Shown here one piece after another: positions 7,288 to 16,684 of a stretch of DNA of 64,000 nucleotides. Below the pieces are notes generated by a model. That model saw nothing but the letters and a program-made list of their open reading frames with translations, did no database searches and was not told the DNA's origin. Each line of letters begins with the position of its first letter. Within the stretch, counting starts at the first letter, position 1. This DNA comes from an uncultured Desulfuromonadales bacterium (GTDB lineage Bacteria; Desulfobacterota; Desulfuromonadia; Desulfuromonadales; Geopsychrobacteraceae), in NCBI GenBank assembly GCA_945787295.1, contig CALZHQ010000001.1:1-64000 (forward strand). Reading direction: 5' to 3'. The position numbers and the translations under genes were made by a program.

Positions 7288-9072
7288 TTGACGATCAGCC
7301 GTTGGCAAATAACGCTCTTCTTCCTCTGTTCGGCGCTTGCCGCAGCGTCTCTGGCGTACGCTGACAAGAAGATAAAGAGTGTCGACTGGCCCTTCTATGG
7401 AAACGATTATTCAAATCAACGTTTCAGTGATCTGAAGCAGATCGACCAGCGCAACGTCGGCAGATTAAAACCGGCCTGGGCCGTCGAGACCGGCAGAATC
7501 GGCTCGTTCCAGGCGACCCCGATTATTGTTCAGGGAATCATGTACGTCACAACGCCCTGGAACGATGTGCTGGCACTTGATGCAGCAACCGGGAAACAGC
7601 TCTGGCGTTATCGGCACCAGCTCACGACCAAGAAAACCTGTTGCGGTCCAGCCAACCGGGGTGCGGCTGTGGCCGATGGAAAAGTCTACACAGTCACCAT
7701 TGATGCCCGCTTGATCGCTCTTGACCAGGCAACCGGTGGTGTGGTTTGGGATATCCCGATTACCGATCCCCTCTCTGGCAACCGCGAGGTCCTGACGCCG
7801 CTGCTCGGCGAGTCCGGTTTTGAGCAGGCCAAGGTAATCGGCGGGACCGGCTACAGCACCAACATGGCGCCTCAGGTCTACGACGGGAAAGTCTTTGTCG
7901 GCATCACCGGAGCCGGCTACGGGTTGCACCTGGATACGACCAGCGAGGGCGAATCTGCCTTGTCGGTGGTCGGTTTGTCGGGAGGCGGGCACGGCTTGCG
8001 GGGCTTCCTGGTGGCTTACGACGCGCAGACCGGCAAGGAGCTCTGGCGCTGGCATTCTGTTCCGGATGCGTCCTGGGTCGGTGCATGGCGAAAAGCCACA
8101 CCCGATGGTGTCAGCCTGAATCGCGATATCGAAAAAGAAAAACAGGCGGCAGAGAAATATCGCCACACCTGGCAACTGGGCGGCGGATCGATCTGGACGA
8201 CGCCGGCGATCGATCCTCAGTCGGGTCTGCTGTTTGTCGGTACCGGCAACCCGGCCCCGCAGATGGATGACTCGACCAGGCCGGGCGACAACCAGCACAC
8301 CGTCAGTTTGGTGGCGATCGATATAGAGACCGGCAAAACGGTTTGGGCCTACCAGCAGGTCCCTCATGACCGCTGGGGATACGATGTGGCGAGCCCTCCG
8401 GTTCTGCTTGACGTGAGTCTGGAAGGGCGTCCCGTCAAGGCGGTGGCACAGGCGGGTAAAACTGGTTGGGTTTATGTTCATGAGCGCAGCACCGGGCGTT
8501 TATTGTTCAAATCAGAACCGTTCGTGCCCCAACGGAACCTGTTCAGCCGACCGTCCGAACAGGGCGTCGAAATCGCCCCCGGGATTTTCGGCGGCGCCTC
8601 CTGGTCGCCGATGGCCTATTCCGGCGATCTCCGTTCGTTGTACGTCGCGGCGATTCATCACCCGACCAGCTACTTTTCTAAATCTCTGCAGCCAACGGCG
8701 GCGCGCCCCTGGCAGAGCTATACTTACAGCCAGCAGTCGAGCGAGGAGCGCTGGGGAACGCTGACCGCCATTGACAGCGACAGCGGCGCGATCCGCTGGC
8801 AGCGCAAAACCGACCTGCCGCTGGTCGGTGGCGTACTGGCTACGGCGGGGCAACTGATCTTCACCGGCGAAGGGAACGGAAATCTGCTTGCGCTGCAGGC
8901 GCAGACCGGGGAAATCCTCTGGCAACACCGCGCTGCCTATGGGGTGAACGCACCGCCGGTCAGCTATGCCGTTAACGGTAAGCAATACATCGCCGTGGTC
9001 GCCGGCGGCAACAAGCTGTTCGGCTACCAGACCGGCGATCAGATCCTGGCATTCAGCCTGTCGGACGACTAA
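7288..9072 (+). CDS. Quinoprotein dehydrogenase-like beta-propeller lacking catalytic Asp and metal-ligand Glu
   Basis: 594 residues from the TTG at 7288 (GGGAGAGAG ribosome site); a TTG at 7237 is an alternative with a poor leader. A signal peptide (LFFLCSALAAASLAYA) is followed by an eight-bladed PQQ-type propeller. Features kept: vicinal cysteines C118-C119, propeller Trp in GGSIWTTPAIDPQSG, and GTGNPAP (metal-ligand Asn 321). Features lost: the catalytic-Asp position reads RWGYD, so Gly364 replaces Asp, and the metal-ligand Glu position in GAxFG reads GAGYG. Dehydrogenase activity is therefore doubtful; PQQ binding or sensing remains possible. It heads an operon with a TolQ-like motor. 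Confidence 0.85.
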   Translation: MTISRWQITLFFLCSALAAASLAYADKKIKSVDWPFYGNDYSNQRFSDLKQIDQRNVGRLKPAWAVETGRIGSFQATPIIVQGIMYVTTPWNDVLALDAATGKQLWRYRHQLTTKKTCCGPANRGAAVADGKVYTVTIDARLIALDQATGGVVWDIPITDPLSGNREVLTPLLGESGFEQAKVIGGTGYSTNMAPQVYDGKVFVGITGAGYGLHLDTTSEGESALSVVGLSGGGHGLRGFLVAYDAQTGKELWRWHSVPDASWVGAWRKATPDGVSLNRDIEKEKQAAEKYRHTWQLGGGSIWTTPAIDPQSGLLFVGTGNPAPQMDDSTRPGDNQHTVSLVAIDIETGKTVWAYQQVPHDRWGYDVASPPVLLDVSLEGRPVKAVAQAGKTGWVYVHERSTGRLLFKSEPFVPQRNLFSRPSEQGVEIAPGIFGGASWSPMAYSGDLRSLYVAAIHHPTSYFSKSLQPTAARPWQSYTYSQQSSEERWGTLTAIDSDSGAIRWQRKTDLPLVGGVLATAGQLIFTGEGNGNLLALQAQTGEILWQHRAAYGVNAPPVSYAVNGKQYIAVVAGGNKLFGYQTGDQILAFSLSDD

Positions 9073-9153
9073 CCGAACCTTGCCTGCAGGTTGTCATTCA
9101 CAAAACGCAGGCGATCAGTGTTTCTGTATCCTGCATCGGAGAAGGCAGCAACG

Positions 9154-9969
9154 GTGAACATCAAGCGATATCGCGCGAAAATAAAGAATCGCCGCAACGA
9201 CTCTGCTCGAAACTCTGAGCGAATGGCCGAAGCGACCGCAAGGCACCAGCTGTTTTTACAGTGGCTGGTTTTTTTCTGCGCCCTCGCCTTCAGCTTGTGG
9301 TTGGCGTGGGAGTTCGGCGTGCTGAGCGATATCCTCCAACGCGATCCGACCCGGATCTGCTATGTCATCTGCCTGCTGTTTTTGGGCACCACCGTGCATA
9401 GCGGGGTCCGCACATTTTTCATTTCGCAGCAGTTGAACCTGATTGGCGAGGTCACGCGAACCGCCTCTGAAATTGACGAGCCGCCTCAACTGGACGGCGA
9501 CCGGGTTCTATTGCGTAAACAACCACTCAGAGCGTCGCTGCCGGCGGACTACCTGCGTTCGATACTGCTTCGTTATCAGGCGAACGGATCCGCCGCCGAA
9601 CTGCAACTGGAACACACCCAACTGGCGGATATCCTGGCGGAGCGGGCGCGCGGCCAGCATGAAATCGGCTGGTTCATCAGCAACCTGTGCCTGAAGCTGG
9701 GGCTGCTGGGCACCGTGATCGGATTCGTAATGATGCTGGGTTCGATCACAACGATGGAATCTCTCGACATTTCCGATGTTCAGACGCTTTTGTCGCGGAT
9801 GACTCTCGGCATGGGGGTCGCGCTGAATACCACATTGGTCGGACTCGCGGCCAATGTCCTGCTGGGATTTCAGTACCTGATGCTCGATCGCGGCGCCGAC
9901 ATGCTGGTCAGCCACACGGTCCACTACGCCCAGACAGCTGTGATTCCACGCCTGGCTACAGACAATTAG
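9154..9969 (+). CDS. MotA/TolQ/ExbB-type proton channel protein
   Basis: 271 residues from the GTG at 9154 (GGAGAAGG upstream); an in-frame ATG at 9091 is the alternative. Two N-terminal membrane helices (about 30-50 and 68-88) precede a cytoplasmic region, and the C-terminal half has the TolQ/ExbB/MotA pattern of two helices around GLLGTVIGFVMMLGSI and GMGVALNTTLVGLAANVLLG. Relatives use proton or sodium flow to drive a partner of the TolR/ExbD/MotB type, and the next gene fits that role. It is an unusual neighbour for a quinoprotein; it lies 82 bases downstream of it, inside the same sigma-54 operon. Confidence 0.8.
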   Translation: MNIKRYRAKIKNRRNDSARNSERMAEATARHQLFLQWLVFFCALAFSLWLAWEFGVLSDILQRDPTRICYVICLLFLGTTVHSGVRTFFISQQLNLIGEVTRTASEIDEPPQLDGDRVLLRKQPLRASLPADYLRSILLRYQANGSAAELQLEHTQLADILAERARGQHEIGWFISNLCLKLGLLGTVIGFVMMLGSITTMESLDISDVQTLLSRMTLGMGVALNTTLVGLAANVLLGFQYLMLDRGADMLVSHTVHYAQTAVIPRLATDN

Positions 9970-9978
9970 GCGATCGTT

Positions 9979-10587
9979 ATGGCGATCCTGAGACCGCGAC
10001 GACCCTTCGAGCAGGATCCCTTTACGGACCTGCTGTTCAACTGCCTGCTGGCGTTCACGTTCCTGTTTCTGATTGCGCTGATCGCTCTCAATCCCCCGCC
10101 CAAGGAGGGGCTGATCGACCCGAAAGCTGAGTATATCGTGACCACCACCTGGGAGGACTTCAACCCTGACGACATCGACATGTGGATCGAAGACCCGCAC
10201 GGCAACGTCGTCTGGTTTCGCAAACCGGCAGTCTCCCTTATGCACCTGGACCGCGACGATCGGGGCATGGAAAACGACACGATCATGGTGGACGGCAAGG
10301 AGGTTGCGAATCCGCTCAACCAGGAGGTGGTAACAATCCGCGGGACCATGCCGGGTGAGTACGTGGTCAACCTGCACTACTACGACACGACAACCCAGAA
10401 GCCGGTGACGGCCAATGTGCGCGTCGTCAAGGTCAACCCGAAACTGGAAGTGGTCTTCTACGGGAACCTGACCCTGGAGCAGAAGGGCGCAGAGAAAACT
10501 GCCGTTCGCTTCACCCTCAGCCGGGATGGCCAGGTTCAGGCATTGAATACCCTGTTCAAATCAATCGTCGAGGTGAAAAGTTTATGA
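9979..10587 (+). CDS. Single-pass envelope protein, candidate TolR/ExbD-like partner
   Basis: 202 residues. A short basic cytoplasmic start and one membrane helix (about residues 19-38, LLFNCLLAFTFLFLIALIAL) are preceded by DPFTDL, which resembles the D-x-x-x-x-LL entry of TolR/ExbD/MotB helices with a conserved proton-carrying Asp. The rest is a periplasmic beta-rich domain of no family I recognise. It follows the TolQ-like gene by 9 bases and overlaps the next gene (ATGA). The partnership with the channel protein is inferred from position and topology. Confidence 0.65.
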   Translation: MAILRPRRPFEQDPFTDLLFNCLLAFTFLFLIALIALNPPPKEGLIDPKAEYIVTTTWEDFNPDDIDMWIEDPHGNVVWFRKPAVSLMHLDRDDRGMENDTIMVDGKEVANPLNQEVVTIRGTMPGEYVVNLHYYDTTTQKPVTANVRVVKVNPKLEVVFYGNLTLEQKGAEKTAVRFTLSRDGQVQALNTLFKSIVEVKSL

Positions 10588-11096
10588 GTCAGTCTGTCAT
10601 CGGATTGTCGATCGCCTACGTGACACTTGGCGTTCTGCTGCTTGGGCTTATGGTGAGTACCCGCTGGCCGGTCTGGGTCAAAACCGTCTGCATCCTGCTG
10701 GTCAGTTCCTTCTATTTTGTCACCTATCTTTCCCTGGGCGGGTTGCAGGGCTGGCCGACAGCGACGAACTTGCCGGAGCGCTTTCTGCTGATTGCGACGT
10801 CAATCCAGGAACCGGACAAGACCACCGGCCGCAGTGGCAGAATCTACCTCTGGGCCAGTTCTCTCGCTGAAAACATGCCGGCTGCAGAACCTCGTGCCTA
10901 CGAGCTGCAGTACACATCAGACATGCACAAGCAGTTGGATGCAGCGACGGAACGGATGCGTGACGGCGTGATGCAGATTGGCAGAAGTGAATGGATCAGT
11001 GACGGCGAAATCCCTGACCAGTTAGGGAGATTCTCGGAAAAACGCAAAACCATTCGCCTCTACGACCTTCCAGACCCGGAGATGCCTGAAAAATGA
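10584..11096 (+). CDS. Hypothetical membrane protein of the quinoprotein/motor operon
   Basis: 170 residues: two N-terminal membrane helices (about 5-25 and 30-52) and a polar C-terminal domain of about 115 residues, probably periplasmic or cytoplasmic by topology. I recognise no family. Start and stop overlap both neighbours by four bases (ATGA), so it is translationally coupled within the operon. Its consistent position between the TolR-like protein and the lipoprotein suggests a structural part of the same envelope complex. Confidence 0.6.
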   Translation: MSQSVIGLSIAYVTLGVLLLGLMVSTRWPVWVKTVCILLVSSFYFVTYLSLGGLQGWPTATNLPERFLLIATSIQEPDKTTGRSGRIYLWASSLAENMPAAEPRAYELQYTSDMHKQLDAATERMRDGVMQIGRSEWISDGEIPDQLGRFSEKRKTIRLYDLPDPEMPEK

Positions 11097-11797
11097 AGCA
11101 GAGTCGCTATGCATGGCTGGCCTGGTTAGTGGTGTTTTTGTTCACGGGGTGTTCAGCGGAGCCAACGGGTTACTTCCCCAAAGAGAAAGGCCTCGAATGG
11201 ACCTATCGGATTGTCACGCGAACCGTGCGTGGCGTTGTCACCGAGACCCCCTTTCAGATCGAGAGCCTCGGCAGCCAGCGGGTCGAGGGGAAAGATTATT
11301 TCATCCGTCGCACCAGTTCAGGCACCGACTACCTGTTGAAACAGGATGACACGGGCATTTACCGCATCGGCAAACGGACCATCGTCGACCTGCTGCCGCG
11401 CCTCGATGCCGAACCGCGCTATGTCCTGAAATATCCCCTCGAACCCGGCACCGAGTGGCGAGTGGAAACGCACCCCTATGTGATCCGCCGGGTTCAACCC
11501 TATGTGGAGTACTATCAGCGCTCCATCAGCTTCCCGATGACCTATCACATCGCGTCGGTGAACGAGACGGTCCAGGTTCCCGCCGGCATTTTTCGCAACT
11601 GTATCGAGGTCGTCGGCGAAGCCGATATCACCATGTACGTCGATCCGCGCATCGGCTGGGGTGACCTGCCAATTATCACCCGCGAATGGTATGCACCGAA
11701 TGTCGGGCTGGTTAAGCTGGAACGCTCCGAAAACCTGGACACGGGGGTCTTTATCGGCGGGACAATGGTGATGGAGCTGACCCGCTTCGAGCTCTGA
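11093..11797 (+). CDS. Putative lipoprotein of the quinoprotein/motor operon
   Basis: 234 residues. A lipoprotein signal peptide ends in a clear lipobox (LFTGC, lipidated Cys20). The mature part is beta-rich, with repeated aromatic-hydrophobic strands and no motif I can name. It is coupled to the preceding gene by an ATGA overlap and closes the operon; the next gene lies on the other strand 25 bases later with no obvious terminator between. An outer-membrane anchor for the motor complex is possible, by analogy with Pal in Tol-Pal, but unproven. Confidence 0.65.
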   Translation: MKQSRYAWLAWLVVFLFTGCSAEPTGYFPKEKGLEWTYRIVTRTVRGVVTETPFQIESLGSQRVEGKDYFIRRTSSGTDYLLKQDDTGIYRIGKRTIVDLLPRLDAEPRYVLKYPLEPGTEWRVETHPYVIRRVQPYVEYYQRSISFPMTYHIASVNETVQVPAGIFRNCIEVVGEADITMYVDPRIGWGDLPIITREWYAPNVGLVKLERSENLDTGVFIGGTMVMELTRFEL

Positions 11798-11822
11798 AGC
11801 GACAATTCAACAGGATTTATGT

Positions 11823-12740
11823 TTAATCGATCTTATCCAGCAGTTCCATTTTTTTGGCATTATAGTCCTGTTCGGTAATCAGACCTTCACTCTGCAATTC
11901 TTTGAGATATTTCAGCTTATTCCTGATCTCTTCGCGAAGTGATGTCGCGGGCTGTTGAACCGGCACGGTCTTTTCGACTGGTGCGCGCATGTTATGAGTT
12001 TCTGGCGCGGCAACGGGAGCAATCCCTCGATTCGCTTCGGGAGCGGGGCTCTTGACCACCTCGCTTGATTCGGCCGTTGCAACAGGCACCGCGCTGATTG
12101 ATGTCTTTAACTTTTCGAGATCTGCTGCAACCCACATCGGAGCTTGCTTGCCGGATGCCAGGCTGTGACGTTGTGCATAGCTTGTGGTTGAGACGATGGG
12201 GGTATCGGAAGCGTTTATATTTAGAGGCTCGACATTCGAATAATTAACGTACAACGCACTGGTTTCGCTCGGCGCGCGATCGGAATTAATGTAATTAAAC
12301 GCGACATTCAAGCGGACGTCAGGTGCAACGAAAATAACTCCCTCGGATTTCCGGCTGCGGGAGAAGAACATGGCCTCCGCCTGGTTAAAAGAGATAAATC
12401 GGACTCGCTGACCGGCATCGGCTTTAGCCAGTGCCGCCGCCAATGCGGGGGCCAGACGGTCAATTTCAGCCTCCTGAAAGACTGGGCGCTGCTCTTTTTC
12501 ATTCATCAGCCCGGTTTTTTCCATGTAGGTTATCTCTTTCATGACCTTTTTCAGGTCAGCGAGAGCTATTTTATACGGATGAGCATATTTTTCCGGGACA
12601 CTGCCCCCTTTGCCCTGCAACCGTTCCAGAGTCAGGGTGAATTTATGCTGTTTTTCAACATCTGTACGGACCCATCTGGTGCTGGAGCAGGCGGAAAGAA
12701 AAGCGGTACATAAGATTAACAGGACAGTGATCCGTTTCAT
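11823..12740 (-). CDS. SHOCT-domain lipoprotein
   Basis: 305 residues. A signal peptide with lipobox (LSAC, Cys18) is followed by a region of about 180 residues of unknown fold, a Pro/Ala-rich linker (about 220-265), and a C-terminal SHOCT motif (YLKELQSEGLITEQDYNAKK). SHOCT helices commonly mediate oligomerisation. It lies convergent with the quinoprotein/motor operon and is the last gene of a short minus-strand run after the FKBP gene. Function unknown. Confidence 0.7.
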   Translation of the reverse strand: MKRITVLLILCTAFLSACSSTRWVRTDVEKQHKFTLTLERLQGKGGSVPEKYAHPYKIALADLKKVMKEITYMEKTGLMNEKEQRPVFQEAEIDRLAPALAAALAKADAGQRVRFISFNQAEAMFFSRSRKSEGVIFVAPDVRLNVAFNYINSDRAPSETSALYVNYSNVEPLNINASDTPIVSTTSYAQRHSLASGKQAPMWVAADLEKLKTSISAVPVATAESSEVVKSPAPEANRGIAPVAAPETHNMRAPVEKTVPVQQPATSLREEIRNKLKYLKELQSEGLITEQDYNAKKMELLDKID

Positions 12741-12811
12741 GTCAGAAGCTCCTCCAGAAAATGTTGATTCTATTTAACGCGATGATTTGATCGATTTGAC
12801 TAGCTTCAGTC

Positions 12812-13507
12812 CTAATCCAGAACCTGAATTAACTCAACATCAAAAATCAGCGCTGAGTTCGGCGGAACAACCGGTGGCGCGCCACTCTCGCCATAGGCGA
12901 GTTGCGGCGGGATCGCCAGTTGCCACTTGTCCCCTTCTTTCATCAGCTGCAACGCCTCGGTCCAGCCTTTGATGACCTTGTTGACCGCAAAGCTTGCCGG
13001 TTTGCCGCGCGCATAGGAGCTGTCAAATTCAGTTCCGTCAATCAGGGTGCCGCGGTAATGGACTTCAACCTCAGTGGTTGCTTCTGGCGATCCCCCCGAG
13101 CCGCTTGCCAGGACTTTGTACTGCAAGCCACTTTCGAGGGTCACGACCCCCTCCTGCTGGCTGTTGCTGGACAGAAACTCTTCCGCCTGCCTTAAATTCT
13201 CTTCGGCTCCAGCAGCCATTTCCGCCATTTTCTTTTTTTGTTCCGCTTGAACTTCTTCCTGATATGCTCTCAGGACTTGTCCCATCTCCGTGACGCTGAG
13301 CAGGGTCTCGTTTCCCTGCATGGCAGCCTGCAGACCGGCGGCAACCTGTTTGGGATCGCCGCTAACCTTCTGCTGTTTCAAGTTGATCCCGATGCTCATG
13401 CCAATCGCGTAGCCAACTTTTTCGTCCTGGGTCTTAAAGCTCTCTTCGGCGCAAACGACTGAGGGCAACAGACCCAACATCAGGGTCAGTAGGGTAATAT
13501 ATTTCAT
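12812..13507 (-). CDS. FKBP-type peptidyl-prolyl isomerase (Mip/FkpA-like)
   Basis: 231 residues with a signal peptide (MKYITLLTLMLGLLPSVVCA), an N-terminal helical dimerisation domain (about 25-120, as in Mip, FklB and FkpA) and a C-terminal FKBP domain. The FKBP signature is clear: VEVHYRGTLIDGTEFDSSY, then VIKGWTEALQLMKEGDKW and IPPQLAYGE. It acts in periplasmic protein folding by isomerising X-Pro bonds. It sits upstream of the SHOCT lipoprotein with a 71-base gap. Nothing ties it directly to alcohol oxidation apart from position next to secreted quinoproteins. Confidence 0.92.
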   Translation of the reverse strand: MKYITLLTLMLGLLPSVVCAEESFKTQDEKVGYAIGMSIGINLKQQKVSGDPKQVAAGLQAAMQGNETLLSVTEMGQVLRAYQEEVQAEQKKKMAEMAAGAEENLRQAEEFLSSNSQQEGVVTLESGLQYKVLASGSGGSPEATTEVEVHYRGTLIDGTEFDSSYARGKPASFAVNKVIKGWTEALQLMKEGDKWQLAIPPQLAYGESGAPPVVPPNSALIFDVELIQVLD

Positions 13508-13535
13508 GATTCACTCCTCGTGGCTTTCCCACTGA

Positions 13536-15668
13536 TTAATTTAACGGCTGATCTTTGGCGGGCAGATCAGCATCGGTCAACGACCGTCCGGTTTTTCGCA
13601 GGGCGATCTCCGCAAGGCACCGATCTGGGTCACAATAGATCGAGACGCATTCCAGGCACTGGTAGCAGTCCAGGTAGCTGATGGTTCCATCCCGCCTGAT
13701 CGCATCGTAATCACAAGCATTGCGGCAGAATTGACAAGGGGTTCCGCACTCGGCGCGCCGGGTTACCCAGCCCCAGCGGCGGGCAAAGCCAAGGATTTCC
13801 AGGCCGGCCCCCAAGGGGCAAAGGTAGCGGCAGAAGAACTTGTAAACAAAGGCGCCGATCAGCAACAGGCCGACAGCGTAAGCAACAAAGGGCCAGGATC
13901 GGGAAAAAGCCACAGTGATCGCCGTTTTGAACGGCTCCACCTCCACCAGGCCATCGACCAGGCCGGCAGAAAATATCGCCGCCAGCAGGATCGCCGCCAG
14001 CGCAAGGTACTTGAGCAGCTTGAGGCGCGAGTTCCAGGGCGCTTTGATCCGGACAAGGCGGATTCCGCAGCGGCGGGCCAGCAGGCTGACAAAATCCTGC
14101 AACGCGCCAAAGGGGCACAACCAGCCGCAGAAGGTCCCACGTCCCCAGACGATCAGGCTGAGCAGGACAAACCCCCAGAGGATGACCGTCATCGGGTCGT
14201 AAAGGTAAAAGGCCAGCGAGCGACCGGTTTTTACCGCCTGCAGCAGGGCCGTGACGTTAACGATGGAGAGCTGCCCCTGCGCATACCAGCCGATGAAGCC
14301 CAAGGTGAAGGCGTAATAGGTGTAGCGGAATAGTGTCAGTCGGCGGCGGGGCACGAAGAGCTTATTCTGCATCAGCAAGGCCCCCGTCAGGAGCGTCAGA
14401 GCCACAAGCAGGACAATGATCTCCCAGGCTCGCTCTGCCCAGATCGCCCGCCAGCCTTCCAGCTCTTTCTTGACCACGGGACGAACAACGAAACGTTCGG
14501 GCAGATCGTAACCGACCTCAAGATCCTTGACGACCTGTTCGGGGTAGATAAAACCTTTTTCCCTGAGAACATGCAGCGACATCTGCCAGGGCAAATCCGG
14601 ATCCAGCCCTGCCGGGCTGGCGACCAGGAAAGCTTTGATGTCGTCAAAATCGGGCGCGCCGGCCAGGGCCGGTCTGACCTCGACATCAAGATCGCGCATT
14701 TCCATCGGCAATTTATCTTGTTCCAGCGCGAGCAAGCGGGGGGCGGCGCCACGCACGAAATCTGCATCGACAAAGCTGTAGCGCCCGCTGGACATGACCA
14801 GGATGGCATGATCCCCCTTCTCGAGATAACGGGTGATCTCTTCCAGATCCTGTTCGTCAAACAGGGAGCGGCCGATGGACGGGACCGTGACCATGGCCAG
14901 GTACAGGTCGATAAAAATGTCATCCGGATGCTCAAGGGCGATTTCGTCCGCGTCTTGCACGGTCGTTCCGGCAAACAGTTTCTGCACATCCCGATTGTAG
15001 ACCCGCTGGTGAACGACCAGCCCCTCGGCAATCAATTCATCCCAGCTCTTCTTTTCGAACAGCTCTTGCCGAACCCGCGCAACCTGGCTGGGGTCTCGGC
15101 CATGTGCGAAGCCGAGCTTGGCGCGGGCCACCTGCAGCGCCGTGGAAATCACCGTCTGATTGATGATCCGTACCGTGACCGTGGCTTTTGAGACCCCATC
15201 GAGAACCACCTCGTCCGCAGAGAGCCCTCCCCTGCGGTTCATCCTTGAGCTGACGCTGATATTCTGCAGTAACGATTTGCCTTTGTACTGACTCAGAAAC
15301 GCTATGAGTGGCTCTTCGCCCAGGCCACCGACAAAGACCGGTTCATGCTGAGACAATATCTGCACATCGAACAGCTCGCCGTTGGTGTCGATCGCCACCA
15401 GCAGATTCATCGGTGAACCTGCAAAGCCTGGAATTTGTGCAAAATCGATCGACTCAAAAACGTAGCCGATCGCTGTAGGCACCGGCCCCTCTTTGAAAAT
15501 CACCCAGACAGGCAGTTCGGGGTCTTTTTCTCCCAGATAAAAGGGGGACGGGAAAAATGCGGCCAGTTCATCGCGGGACAACTCGCCGGCCGTCGCCGGA
15601 AGAGGGCGAAAAGAACCCAGCAGGACGAACAGCAACAACAGTCCAAACCAGAATCTACGTAACAGCAT
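13536..15668 (-). CDS. NosR/NirI-like FMN-binding, polyferredoxin membrane protein
   Basis: 710 residues from the ATG at 15668 (AGGGGAA ribosome site). A signal/anchor helix leads to a periplasmic FMN-binding-like domain (about 60-160), a periplasmic spacer, several membrane helices from about residue 415, and two cytoplasmic cysteine clusters of the NapH/NosR type (CGWLCPFGA and CRYLCPLGA). A 4Fe-4S ferredoxin pair follows (CQFCRNAC, CYQCLEC). NosR-type proteins move electrons between the quinone pool and periplasmic partners. As the last gene of the quinoprotein ADH cluster it may link periplasmic alcohol oxidation to cytoplasmic or quinone electron carriers; that is inference. Confidence 0.85.
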   Translation of the reverse strand: MLLRRFWFGLLLLFVLLGSFRPLPATAGELSRDELAAFFPSPFYLGEKDPELPVWVIFKEGPVPTAIGYVFESIDFAQIPGFAGSPMNLLVAIDTNGELFDVQILSQHEPVFVGGLGEEPLIAFLSQYKGKSLLQNISVSSRMNRRGGLSADEVVLDGVSKATVTVRIINQTVISTALQVARAKLGFAHGRDPSQVARVRQELFEKKSWDELIAEGLVVHQRVYNRDVQKLFAGTTVQDADEIALEHPDDIFIDLYLAMVTVPSIGRSLFDEQDLEEITRYLEKGDHAILVMSSGRYSFVDADFVRGAAPRLLALEQDKLPMEMRDLDVEVRPALAGAPDFDDIKAFLVASPAGLDPDLPWQMSLHVLREKGFIYPEQVVKDLEVGYDLPERFVVRPVVKKELEGWRAIWAERAWEIIVLLVALTLLTGALLMQNKLFVPRRRLTLFRYTYYAFTLGFIGWYAQGQLSIVNVTALLQAVKTGRSLAFYLYDPMTVILWGFVLLSLIVWGRGTFCGWLCPFGALQDFVSLLARRCGIRLVRIKAPWNSRLKLLKYLALAAILLAAIFSAGLVDGLVEVEPFKTAITVAFSRSWPFVAYAVGLLLIGAFVYKFFCRYLCPLGAGLEILGFARRWGWVTRRAECGTPCQFCRNACDYDAIRRDGTISYLDCYQCLECVSIYCDPDRCLAEIALRKTGRSLTDADLPAKDQPLN

Positions 15669-15807
15669 ATTCCCCTGGGGCCATTCTGTGGACTGAGGAT
15701 GACCATTCACTGAGCTGTCAACCCTCAAATCAAGGTGAGATTTCAACACGATTGCCACCATTTCCAAATGAGCGAAAAAAATAATCGAATCCTATGTCCG
15801 CGGCCAT

Positions 15808-16617
15808 CTAACCCGCCTGCTGACTGCGCTTAATCGTGCCATGCTGCGGATTGTAGCCGAGTGCCGCCAGGGCAAAAAACACCACCAGTGATCCGACCAC
15901 GACCGCCATGGCAACAGCATTGAACTGACCGTACAAGGCGTAACGGATCAGTTCGATGGCGTGGGTGAAAGGATTGAACCTGGCCAGCTGAAAAACCACC
16001 TCGGCGCCGGCCTCCTGGAGTTTCCAGAGCGGATAGAGGGCCGAGGAGATGAAGAACATCGGAAAGATGACAAAATTCATCGTTCCGGCAAAGTTCTCCA
16101 GCTGCTTGATATGGACCGAAAGCAACAGCCCCAGGGCGCCGAGCATCAGGCCGCTGACGATGATCGCCGGCAAGGCGTAGAGCCAGCCGAGCCAGGGGAT
16201 ATCGACCTTGAAGACGGCGCAGAGAGCCAGAAACGCATAGGCCTGCAGGGTCGACAACAGGGTGCCGGCGCCCAGTTTACAGAGCAGCAGGTACCAGCGC
16301 GGCAGCGGCGCGGTCAGCAACAGCCGCATCAGGCCCATCTCCCGGTCATAGACCATCGCCAGCGACGATTGCATGCCGTTGAACAGCAGCACCATGCCCA
16401 AGAGCCCGGGGGCAATGTAGACCTGATATTCGATGTAGGTTTCATACGGCGGAATGACCGCCACACCGAACACATTCTGAAAGCCGGCGGCGAAAACGAC
16501 CAGCCAGAGCGCCGGACGGACCAGCGACGAGAACAGCCGCCCTTTCTGGCGGACAAACTTGACGACTTCGCGGCTGCCGACGGCCAGGATCGCCTGCGCG
16601 GCGTGATTGATGTTCAT
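15808..16617 (-). CDS. pedC: ABC-2 permease of the PQQ-alcohol dehydrogenase system (PedC-like)
   Basis: 269 residues from the ATG at 16617; a TTG 33 bases upstream is less likely. Six membrane helices of the ABC-2 exporter type, with the family pattern around LLGMVLLFNGMQSSLAMVYDREMGLMRLLLTAPLPR. Such permeases are found beside quinoprotein alcohol dehydrogenases (PedC in Pseudomonas), together with a CcmA-like ATPase, a binding protein and a YVTN propeller; all four occur here in order. Substrate unknown. It is separated by 67 bases from the upstream binding-protein gene. Confidence 0.85.
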   Translation of the reverse strand: MNINHAAQAILAVGSREVVKFVRQKGRLFSSLVRPALWLVVFAAGFQNVFGVAVIPPYETYIEYQVYIAPGLLGMVLLFNGMQSSLAMVYDREMGLMRLLLTAPLPRWYLLLCKLGAGTLLSTLQAYAFLALCAVFKVDIPWLGWLYALPAIIVSGLMLGALGLLLSVHIKQLENFAGTMNFVIFPMFFISSALYPLWKLQEAGAEVVFQLARFNPFTHAIELIRYALYGQFNAVAMAVVVGSLVVFFALAALGYNPQHGTIKRSQQAG

Positions 16618-16684
16618 CGGGCAGAAACCTTCGGCAAAGTAATCCTCCAAGGGGTAAAACGATCTAGGCAGCGAGCTGCTCAGG

